Shown here piece by piece: positions 38,601 to 50,600 of a stretch of 64,000 nt of DNA. Under the pieces are notes generated by a model that was given only the letters and a program-made list of their open reading frames with translations, was not told where the DNA came from and did no database searches. The translations under genes and the position numbers were made by a program. Source of the DNA: Amphibalanus amphitrite (taxonomy: Eukaryota; Arthropoda; Thecostraca; Balanomorpha; Balanidae); contig NW_024881984.1 in assembly GCF_019059575.1 (NCBI RefSeq), forward strand, positions 1-64,000. The letters run 5' to 3'. How positions within the stretch are numbered: position 1 is the first letter of the stretch; every line of letters starts with the position of its first letter.

Positions 38601-41600
38601 TCTTGACAGACTGATTCATCAGTGCAAAGTGCGAAGGGAGGCATACTCTCTAGGAAGTTTTTTTTTTTAGATGAAAGACGCTAGCATGATGTGGAGATGC
38701 AAACTGTGGGCGTGTCCGCGGGATATTTTCGGACTCACCTTGGCCGGTGGGCGGTGTCGAGGTGCAGTTGTAGTCCGGACAGCACTGGCCGGGCACTGCT
38801 ATCGGCACACAGCCGGGCGGCGGAGTCGGCGGACAGTCCACGATGGCCACGTGGAGCGTTCCGTCTCTACAGCTGGTTACGATGCACCCGGTCTCATCGA
38901 AGACGTCGGTTCCGTGCGGCTGGACACTGCCGTCAGTTTCGACACAGTCTGGGGATGGATAGGCGGAGGTTCGTATGCGTTTTTTGTGGGTATTTGGCTT
39001 GGAGCCCATTTCTTGGCGTAGCTTCGGCTACAGTGTTTTGGTTTTGTCGATATTGCCGGTCGCCGGATTGCTACCAGGGATATTTCCCCTACAAGGAAAG
39101 CTGTCTTATAACAGGCGTGATGACTTTACGAATTACCCTTCATGAGATGTTATGCGTAGTCTTTCACTAGGCGAACTCTATCAGGCGCTATCTCACCTCT
39201 TTGGCCCGTAGACGTGCAGTTGTAGTCTGGACAGCACTGGCCAGGCACCGTTTGCGGCACACAGCCGGGCAAAAACAAGTGCACACATAGGGTGGTGAGG
39301 CCGAGCACTTGTCCGTTCTCACAGGTGAAGTGAAGACAGTTGTCCTCGCTGGTCCAGTGAGAGCCGTTCGGTCGCAGCACTCCGTCCACGTCTCGACACG
39401 CTGCGGAACGCGCGCAGTTAATCATCCCCAACTTCCACACGGCCTCTGTATTACTGAACTTCCACTTATCCCTACAAATCATAACTATACGTATTACATA
39501 CAGCTCACCAATGAGTCCTGTCCATTAACTTTCGACACACCCTTTGCACCCCCAACAAGCACACAAATCTCCGTTCTCTTATGGGTGCTGATTGGTTCCG
39601 CATCTGGGCGCCCAAGACCCTACTTTAACCCATGGTGACCATCCGTTCTCCGTGGTCAGCTCACCTCCAGCTGCCGGCGGAGTGTCGCAGATGTAGCGCG
39701 GACAGCACCGGCCCGGCTGGTTGAACTCTGAACACCCGCCGTAGGATGGCGGCGGCGGCACGCATACGAACGAGATGCCCCGCACCTGGCTGTCCTCGCA
39801 CATGTAGCGTGTGCAGTTGTTGGTGCTGGCCCAGTGAGAGCCGTCGGGTCGCAGCTGACCAGTGGCGTCCACGCAACCTGTCGAAGACACGCATGCGATG
39901 TCGGGGATGATAAAAGTATCCTGTACCACAGTACGGAGTTCGCGGAGGGTTTTGGAAAAGAGAATGACATGCGTAGGACAAGTTGTTCAAGATTTAACTG
40001 GAAGCTAGCTGAGGCTCATAACCCCAGAACATTCCAAAACACCTATGTCACCATAAGACCTACTGACTGCGCACATGTTCCTTGAAGTATCCCTTCGTGA
40101 TTGAAGTTCCTAACTTCCCAAACTGCCCATCCTCTGCGCCTGACCTTGGTTTGGTGTGTCGGGACACTCGTAGAAGGGGCAGCACTGGCCGGGCGTCCTC
40201 ACGGGGACACAGGCGGGGTCGGTGGGCGGCCGGGCGCAGTCGATGGTGGAGGCCGCCAGGAAGCCGCTCTGACAGTGGTAGGTGATGCAGCCGTCCTCGC
40301 TGACCATGGTGGTGTTGTGGGCCACCGGCCGGCCGTCCGGAGTCAGACAGCCTGAGGGCGGTAGACAATAGTTGGGAAGCTCTTGTGTCGCCTACTTCTT
40401 GATGTTGAAGAAACTGGACGATGTACTGAACAGTGAACATTATTGAACGAAGCGTTTGGCAATGCTGTCTGCAATTGTTTGAAATTGGTCTCGCTTTATA
40501 GATTGCATTTGCACATGCCTTTGGATGGAGGATTTTTATCCAAGACAAATTTTCTCTGCCTGCTTTGTGTGGACGTGGGGATGAGATAGATGGGGGGGGG
40601 GGCGCTCATACCAACCCTGTCGCTCTTGCACGCCTATGACTTCTAAAGTCCGGGTGTCCTAAAATCACAAATCAGCATCATCGTTCTTACTTCTTACCTT
40701 GTCCGTCGTCGCTGGTGGGACACTGGAAGTCGGGACAGCACTGTCCCGGAGTATACACGGGCAGACAGTCCGGTGTGAAGTCCGGTGGCTTCACGCAGCG
40801 GATGGACGTGCCGGTGATGGTGCCGTCGAAACAGCGGTAGACGGTGCAACTGTCGGCGCTTGTCCAGCTCGAGTTGTGCGGACGTACTGTGCCAGTTGAG
40901 TCCGTGCAGTCTGGGAGAGGAGATAGGCATTAGTTTTATTCAACTGATTTCGCATCGTATTGCTGTGTTTTGACATAAACTGGGAGGCATGCGAGCTCAA
41001 CTTCCGACCTACTGTGATTGGCAGAAGAAACTGAACATGGATCGCATACTATTGAACAGTAAAAACAAGGTCCGCTGAAAGGGCTTGAAATCGGTACCCT
41101 ATCATATGTTCTGGCTTGCTCTGTGGTAGGTGAAGTTTGTAAAGCAAGGATAGCGGACATTTCATCTCTTATTGACCTTGTTGCTCGAGCCATGCTAAAG
41201 ATGACCAGGAGCAGCGGCTGACCTTGGTTTGGTGTGTCGGGACACTCGTAGAAGGGGCAGCACTGGCCGGGAGTCCTCACGGGGACGCAGTCGGGGTCGG
41301 TGGGGGGCCGGGCGCAGTCGATGGTGGAGGCCGCCAGGAAGCCGCTCTGACAGTGGTAGGTGATGCAGCCGTCCTCGCTGACCATGGTGGTGTTGTGGGC
41401 CACCGGACGGCCGTCGGGAGTCAGACAGCCTGTAGATGGCAGAAGGGGTTGGCAAGGTGCCGAGGTTTGGCGTTGACGTCTTGATGCTGAAGAAACTGGC
41501 TCGCAAAGTGTTGAAACAATGTTTGCTAGCTGCTAGCTGCTATAAAGGTTTTATATGACGGTTTCATAGAAGAAAGCTCTTTACCTTATGGCCAGGAAGG

Positions 41601-44600
41601 TTTTGGCTCAGGGCAAAGGCAATGCTCATGATTAATTTCTCGTTCATGTTTGGATCGGAGGAAAGCTCTAGCGCTTACCTTGTCCGTCGCCGCTGGTGGG
41701 ACACTCGAAGTCTGGACAGCACTGTCCCGGAGTATACACGGGCAGACAGTCCGGTGTGAAGTCCGGAGGCACCACGCAGCGGATGGACGTGCCGGTGATG
41801 GTGCCGTTAAAACAGCGGTAGACGGTGCAGCTGTCGGCGCTTGTCCAGCTCGAGTTGTGCGGACGGACTGTGCCAGTCGAGTCCGTGCAGTCTAGGAATG
41901 GAGATAGACATTAGTTTTATTCAACTCATTTCGCATCGTATTGCTGTGTTTTGACATAAACTGGGAGGCATGCGAGCTCAACTTCCGACCTACTGTGATT
42001 GGCAGAAGAAACTGAACATGGATCGCATACTATTGAACGGTAAAAACAAGGTCCGCTGAAAGGGCTTGAAATCGGTACCCTATCATATGTTCTGGCTTGC
42101 TCTGTGGTAGGTGAAGGTTGAAAAGCAAGGATAGTGGACATTTCATCTCTTATTGAGCTTGTTGCTCGATCCATGCTAAATGTGACCAGGAGCAGCGGCT
42201 GACCTTGGTTTGGCGTGTCGGGACACTCGTAGAAGGGGCAGCACTGGCCGGGCGTCCTCACGGGGACGCAGTCGGGGTCGGTGGGTGGCCGGGCGCAGTC
42301 GATGGTGGAGGCCGCCAGGAAGCCGCTCTGACAGTGGTAGGTGATGCAGCCGTCCTCGCTGACCATGGTGGTGTTGTGGGCCACCGGCTGGCCGTCCGGA
42401 GTCAGACAGCCTGCGGACGGTAGAAGGGGGCTTGGAGGTTCTTGTTTGCGTCTTGATGTTGAAGATACTTGACAATGGACTGAATAGTGAACACCATTGA
42501 GCGAAGTGTTTGGCAATACTATGGGCAATTGTTTGAAATTGGTCTCGCTTCATGATTACATTTACACTTGATTTGAAAGATTGTAATCCAAGACGAAGGT
42601 TTCTCTACTGTATTGAATGAGATAGGTGGAAGAAGACGCTCATGCCAACCCTGTCCTCCTTGGACGCCGATGACCTCTGAAGTCCGGGCCGCGAGTTACC
42701 TAAATGTGGAACTACCCAGCGCCGAGCCGGCCGGATGACGTCACACCACGGCCAGTGCCGGCGCGGCGGCAGACTGGCCGAGATTCGCATGGTCTTAACT
42801 TGGCGAAGAGGCATCGGACGCCAAACTTCTGCTGCAGCTATTAATCACATTTCATGCGTTTCTTCCATGTGTATGAGCTATCAAGTCCTTCGAATACCTA
42901 ATGTGTAGGTGAGCGTACCTGCATTTAGCAGTGTGTGCTATGCTATGTGGATGGGCACATCCGACAGTCGACACACTGCGCAATGGATTCCGATATTGCT
43001 TGGCTGATTCTGGCTTTGTGTCTTCGAACGAACCATTGAAAGGGAGGACGTCATTTTTAAAGGTTGTTAGGTGCACTCAAACGTTTTAAGATAAGCAACT
43101 GCTGATTGAATTTTTGGCGAAGGTTGGTGGAACGCTCTGTTTACAAATGAGTATCTACCTACCTAGTACCTACCTGCAGTGGCAAATAACTGGGTCGCGG
43201 TCAGTTAGGCATGATTCACGAAGTCCCTTATCTTTTATTAGACTTATTAAGCCCAATATGCAACATTTGCGTCTTTTCGCGTTGTATCGGGTAGCAAATG
43301 AGAAAATCTGCTTCTTCTCCACAGCCCTCAATTCAAGAAACCGTCCTTTTCCTTATCACATTATTCCAGAACATAATTTTCAAACATGGGTATCTTCCCC
43401 ACAAAAAAAAACTGAAGCAGTTTCCTTCGGCTCCAATGCGCCGCTCGCCCAGGGAGACGGAAGTTTTATATTCTCGGCGGTCCAGTCTGCATTCTGCAGC
43501 ACACTCAAACTTGGCGGACCCCCAGCGCACGACTGAACGATTCGTATTGTTGTGAGTGACTGTGACAATTCACTGGTGGTTTCGGAATAATTAACAGGCG
43601 GCGCAGCCCAGTGCCTCTTACAATGATTTACAGTGGCGAATGCACTATTGCAGAGAAGAAATGGATTGAGCAGATGCCCAACCTCGCTGTATTATCAACT
43701 AAACATTAGGTACGCTTTACATTTTAATCAGGCAATCATGTAAACAAACGACTTGCGAGTTGCGACCCTTCCGCCTTACATAACTCGGCAGAATGCCCCT
43801 GAGTCGGCTAAACTACACTGCATCTCTTCAAACCTTAAGTATTTTACAATTTACCACTCAGCTATGCAACAGGCTTATAATTCACTGCTCAAGTCTCAAC
43901 CCCTTTTCCCTATCATCTTTTTGGCACCGTCAATCGCCATCTGCGCTGCCCACTGTCCAGCAAATAATCCGGCCGTCTCCAGTTCTCTGGCAGGGGCTTC
44001 CAAACTCAAGCGAACTCGCCGAAGTTTCGCCATTCAATGCGCAGGATCTGTACAATTGAGTTTGAGAGCCTCTGGGTTGGCTCGGCGCGCCTGCGCCGCG
44101 CCGTTGGTCCGGCCAAGTACGCGAGTGACGTCATGCTATAAGCGTCATCCCCGACCAAAGTCACCAATCAGAGCCCTAGAATCGACTTGTAGTTCCACAC
44201 TTAGGTAACTCGCGTCCGGGCCTCCTAAAATCAACACCATCCTACTCACCTTGTCCTTCGTCGCTGGTGGGACACTGGAAGTCGGGACAGCACTGTCCCA
44301 GAGTATACACGGGCAGACAGTCCGGTGTGAAGTGCGGAGGCACCACGCAGCGGATGGACGTGCCGGTGATGGTGCCGTTAAAACAGCGGTAGACGGTGCA
44401 GCTGTCGGCGCTTGTCCAGCTCGAGTTGTGCGGACGGACTGTGCCAGTCGAGTCCGTACAGTCTGAGAATGAAAGACAACATCAGTTTTATTCTTTTCGT
44501 TTCACGTGGCATTGCGAAGCCTAACCTTGACGCGTTAAGTTGACTGGACTGACATTCGACCAAACCTTTGCGCACTACGCTGATGGACACGTCAACATGT

Positions 44601-47600
44601 GTCGCAGCGCTTTCTGCTATGTACATAGTCCAAAGACGAGATCTTACGAACGGCATGTTTTCAGTATTGCCGGGTGTCGGCAGATGAAACAGCCTTATCA
44701 CTGTATCCTCGTCCCCGATCCGTCATCCGCTCTCCTCACCTTGTGGGGCGTCGTCGTTGGGGCAGACGAAAGTCGGGCAGCACTGTCCCGGAGCGTTAAC
44801 GGGCACGCAGAGGTAGCTGGCCGGCTCTGGACACTTGATGGTGGTGCTGGAGATGGCGCCGTCGCTGCACGTGTAGATGGTGCAGCCGTCGGCACTGCTC
44901 CAGCTAGAGTTGTGGGCGCGCAGGGCGCCGGATGGGTCCGTACAGTCTGTGAAAGCAGATGTGGTGAATGTGTCAGGTTGTGTTTCCCGAGGTCATTTCG
45001 TGTGGTAAGCAACGTTCCAGAAGGATGAAGGGCGGATTTCTGGGATCGAAGTATGCCGCCAAGCGTCGATCTTAGTGATTAAAAAGCAATTATAGTGGTT
45101 AAGCATTGCTTAGTCACTCGCCAACAGGTCTTGTCCCATGGTAACGAAATGGAGACAAGGGAAGATCGAATGCAAGGACGCTTGTCTCAACTTACCTCGA
45201 GTTCCGTAATGTGGGCAGTCGTAGACGGGGCAGCACTGGCCCGGAATGTTCACAGACACACAGTCGGGTGAGGGGCTCGCGATGACGTCGCAAACAACGT
45301 TACTGCTGCTGATGACGCCGTCGAAGCACTTGTAGATGGTACAGCCGTCGGCGCTCGTCCAGTTCGAGTTGTGTGGGCGGATCTGGCCGTTCGGATCCTC
45401 GCAGTCTGCCGGATAAGGAGGATGTTACCGCAATAGCACAAGGTCACACTGGCGCTAAGGATCGGTTATCAACCATCGTGATACCGTGACATCGTGAGGT
45501 CGCGTGACTCGTCGAAGCTGCCATAGCTAGTCATTTCAAGTGTTCTCCACACTTGCAGCAAGTCCTAAACTCCACAGTCTGCAAGGGACCGCACGGCCTT
45601 CTCTTACCTGCTGGGCCGGAGCAGTTGAAGGAGGGACAGCACACTCCGGGAGTGAACACGGGCAGGCAGTTGCCTGGTGGGTAGGGTTCGATGCATTCCT
45701 CGAAGGTCACCGACAGCTCTCCGTCGAAGCAAGTGTAGATGGTGCAGCCATCCGCACTGATGCGACTCGAGTTGTGCACCAGTGGGACGCCGTTGGGGTC
45801 CACGCAGTCTGCCGGCATCGGTGACGTTGTGGGTGAGGATGAGGCAACTAATCCTTCGCTTGCCACATCACCAGAGCTCGGACCGTCATCCAACACCATG
45901 GGCAAACTCATTCAAGATACATAGACAGCCTCCAATTCGTCTATCGTCACAGTATAAGGATTTGTCATCTCCATTTTCTAGGGTTAGCGTTGCGAGGAAA
46001 ATCATGACGTTCCCTCGTCAACAAGTCAATTAAATCGTTTCACTAACGATCTCGTCAACTGCTTTCTACATGCGAAATCCTCGTTCGCTCTCTTTTACTG
46101 ACCTTGTCCAGGCTCCGGACAAAAGAAGGTTGGACAGCAGCTGTTTGGCTGCTCGACGGGGACACAGCCGGGGCGCGGAGGCAGCGGGCACTCCACGACG
46201 ATCTCTCCGAGTGTCCCGTTCGTGCAGCTGATCACGAGACACCTGTTCTCGTCGATTACGTGGGAACCGTGCGGCAGGACACTGCCGTCCGGTCTCACAC
46301 AGTCTGAGAAAAGACAGGCGGAGGGTTGGCATGTTTCGAGGACATTGCTTGGTTTGGAGTGGTTAAACGAAAGTTGATTGATGGGTATAGTATTCTTTCT
46401 TCGAAAGTGCTGGACATACTGTCATACTGTCATACTGTCATTGGTACATATACTGTTTGTGGAACACTATGTACCAAGAATGTAAGACTTGGTTTCTATG
46501 AATCGTGCGCCAAAAACTCTTTCGCGTCAACTCTCTCGAGCGAACTCCATCATGGAAATCAGCTCCAGAGCGAAGCTCACCTCTGGGACCGATGGAGGTG
46601 CAGTTGTAGTCTGGACAGCACTGGCCAGGTACCGTTTGCGGCACACAGCCGGGCAAAAACACGTGCACACAAAGTTCGGTGAGGCCGAGCACTTGTCCGC
46701 TGGCACAGGTGAACTGAAGACAGTTGTCCTCGCTGGTCCAGTGAGAGCCGTTCGGTCGCAGCACTCCGTTCTCGTCTCGACATGCTGCGGAACGCACAAA
46801 GAAGAAAGTCATGTAGCTATTGAGCCACCGAGGCTTTATGTTCCCTCTGAAAAGCTACTAACAAATAAATCGCTTTGGTCGAGGGAAGGTGTGACCAGTG
46901 GCAGCGAAGCATGCCGATTCATCAACTATATTCCAAGGAAACGGGGCGTTTTGCATGAGTAGAAGTCCTGGGCGGAGCTGAGCAACCCACTGCCGTCCAC
47001 AACTTCAGTACCTGCTTAGGTATTTGCCAAGTGACGTCCCCTGCTGGCCTACCTCCATCGGGCGGCACCACGGCACACCGGTACAGCTGGCAGCAGAAGC
47101 CGGGCACAGTCTCTGGCACGCAGGCGGAGCCGGGCGGTGGAGGCAGGCACACGGCCGACACGCCCAGCACCACGCCCTGGTGGCACGTGTAGCGCGTGCA
47201 GTTGTTGGCTGTCGCCCAGTGGTCGCCGTGCTGGCGGAGCACGCCGTCCTCGTCTACACAGTCTGTAGGTGGTGTAGGGAGGTTTAGTGAGTGCGATGAG
47301 GAACGTGATGATAGACATTGGTTTCGCGAAAATGACTCATCATCTGACTAGGTTATCTGATTCCAACTCGCGAGACTCTCTTCGTGGAATCCGCCTACGT
47401 TTTTATGCTTTGTGATAAATCATTGACAGCTCAAAGTTTCATTCTGCAGAGAAACATTGACGTTGGCCATGCTTTATTCATTTGGGAACGTAATCATCAA
47501 GGGAGCTTTAAACTGATTGTTTTCGTCCTCAAACGAACACAACTCCCCACTCAGCTCCGTTTTTACAGACCTTGATTGTCGCTGCCGGCGTCGTTTCCTG

Positions 47601-50600
47601 CTCCTCCCCCGTCACCACCGTCGTCGCCTCCATCGTCGCCACCTCCGTCGCCACCGCCGTCAATATCGCAGCGGTACGAGGGGCAGCACTGTCCCGGTGG
47701 CGGGGGCACCTCGTAACAGATCCCTCCGAGAGGTAGCGGCTCACAGGTGACCGTGCCCGTGGCGATCATACCCGACATGCAGTCGTAGTGGGTACAGCCA
47801 TTCGGTGAGCTCCAGTGTGCGCCGTCCGGCCGGACCACCCCCGATGAGTCGGTGCAGCCTGCCCGGAGAAGGGGGACGGGAAGCTGTGATTAGGCCCCAA
47901 AACTACGGCCCTGTAACTGACATGTGAAACGGCTTGTAGGTGGGCCGCGAGATTCTCGCGAGAAATGTGAAAAATGAAATTACGAGGAAGACGAGACATG
48001 CATGGAAATTGAGTGGTGTGAGTTTCCGATTCCGGAAGAGCAGACGGAGCGTATTTGATTTCTTCTCATACCTGTTCTGTACAGTATTGTGAGGGCTGAG
48101 GCTATGCCAAGATGCCGTTTGTCTTATTCCCGATGTGAAAATCCCCCTGCACTCACGGCCGTCGGTTGGACAGGCGTAGAAGGGACAGCAGAGCTGCGGC
48201 GCGTCGATGCGCTGGCACGTGGGGTCGGACGGAGGCGGCGGACAGCTGACGGGGAACTTCTCGATGATCCCGGCGCTACACTGGAGGATGATGCACTCCT
48301 GGGCACCCGCCCACACGGCGCCGTCTTCGTAAATTTCGCCTGTCTCGGTTACACAGTCTGGAAGAGAGGGGAGGTGATCGTAGAGTCAGTTGTCCGGTGG
48401 GGCACGATGTGATTTTCACGGGTTGGATGTTTGAAAAACGACGGGTGTTGTGTAGTGGTTTTCTCACTTTCTTAGCATTCATAACGGTGCTAATGTATAT
48501 TGTATAGCAAGCTATGTTACTCCCAGAATAGTATTCTTATAATGTCACATCTATCGCAATTCAAGTGCTGTAAAGTGCAAGCGGAAAATAACATGACGAG
48601 GGCTCCGACATTTACAGTCCTCACTCATTAGTGTCTCATCAGAATCAAGATGACTAAGGAAACCTCAATGTTGTCGCATCTCACCGACTCACCGTTCAGT
48701 GTGGGCGGACAGACGAACTCGGGGCAGCAGTGGCCGGACGCGGGCACGGGCACGCAGTTGGCGTGCGGCGCCACCTCCAGGCACACGATGGGCACCTCTG
48801 TGACCTTGCCATTGGCGCAGCTGTAGCCCTTGCAGCCGTCCTCACTGGTCCACTGAGTGCCATGAGAGTGCTTCTGACCGTCGGCGTCCAGACACGGCGC
48901 AAAGAACCGCGGTGACTCCGGCGGCGGCGGTCCCGATCCCCAGTAGGAGTGTGTCGTCGTCTGGTTACAGAAGTACTCGAAGCAGCAGTGGCCTGGTTTC
49001 CGCGAGGCGACACAGTCAAAGCCCTCCGGCTGCCCCTTGCAGACGTGTGAGATGTTCAGGTCGACGCTGATGCGGCCGTCGTCGCAGCTGAGCCAGGCGC
49101 ACGGATGGTCGGTGTTGTCCTGCCACCGCTCTCCGTGCTTCCGAGCCGTGCCCGCCTCGTCGATACAGCCGCCCGGCGGCGGACGTACCGAGCGGGGGTC
49201 TGTCGGACGCGCTGCCGACAGGGAGGGAGAGACAGTGAGACCGTGCTGCGAGTGTGGGATTTCATGAAGTGAGGTTGAGCTCGAAGGTGACAGTTAATGA
49301 GAAAAGTACTATTCTGTTAGAAGTTGATTCGATGAAAAATTATGCTATTTGATAGGCATCGAGACGAGCCTTTTGTTGGGGTCGTGGAAGGCTGTACTCT
49401 GGGTGTTTTTAGAAGACGTTAATCACAAAAATGCTTTTAGAAATGGTAGATGTTTCAATGTACTTGAGGCACAGTTTCAGACAAGGGTTCCTAAATTTTC
49501 CCCTGATATTATTCCTTCTCTCGACTCTAATGAAGGTGACCCGTCCTTAGACGACTTGTCTTGATCTTTGCTAGCCTGGATAATATCTCTTTCGCTGCTA
49601 TTAGAACACCAAAAAGTTTGCACCACCCTCTCCTTCTGGGAGAGGGTGGTGGCAAAGTGCTCCTCGCGTGAACTATCCTGGGGACTCGCTAGTTTCGACT
49701 CCACATGTCACTCACCTTCCCTGTCAGAGCAGCAGAGCTTATGACAGTCGCAGCAGGCGTCCGCCACAGTCGGGTGCAGTTGGCAGTTGTCAGACGAACA
49801 GAACTCATCCTTGAGCGCGTCGCAGTCCACACGACTCCCTGCGTATGTCTGTCTTACAGCTGTCACCAGCAGCAGCAGGAGCGCTCCTCCGACCGAGCTC
49901 AGTGCGGGCCCCATGACTGGCTCTGCCACCGAACCCGGCGGTCGACTGGCACCCGGCGGTCATCTGCCGACCGCCGCCCGGCCGCCCCCGCCCCCCGCCG
50001 GGGTTCGGCGGCCGCCCCAGGGGCTCACGGTCCGAGACATAGCGCTGGGTCAGCGGGGAGTGGCTTCCGGTGACCGGTCACATGACGATGAGGCGGAGAG
50101 GTGTCTGGAGCCACTGTGGACAAAGTCGTGACACCGGCAGAGGGGCGGGCACATGAGGACGGTGACCTTCCTGTTTTGGCGGGCGCCACTGACGACTTCC
50201 TGTGTGGTGATGATTCTTGGTGTCATGTGATCTGAACTGGACCGGATGAATTGGAAACTCTGATTAGCTCGGGGTAACATTTATTTTAAACGCTGCGTTC
50301 ATAGACCGAAAGATCGCTCTTTTTGTTCTTTATTCTGGCAGGCTTCTATCTCTGTTTTTTTTATCATGGACCGCACCGAACTCTAGTCTCTAACGAACCC
50401 AATCAACTCTCATAATTCACCGTCTTTTCCCCTCAGCTCACCTTCCAAACTCACTCCCATTCCCATTTCCCACTCATTCAACTAACTACTCCCACCCCTC
50501 TCGGTGTTTCAGCGTGGCCAACAGTATCCGCCGCATTATGATCGCCGAGGTGCCCACTCTGGCGATCGACTGGGTGCAGCTGGAGGCGAATAGCACCGTG

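Noticed and set aside
43114-44208. Frames of 85-151 codons in the VWC intron transposon
   Set aside because: They show no transposase motif (no DDE/D catalytic spacing) and overlap on both strands.
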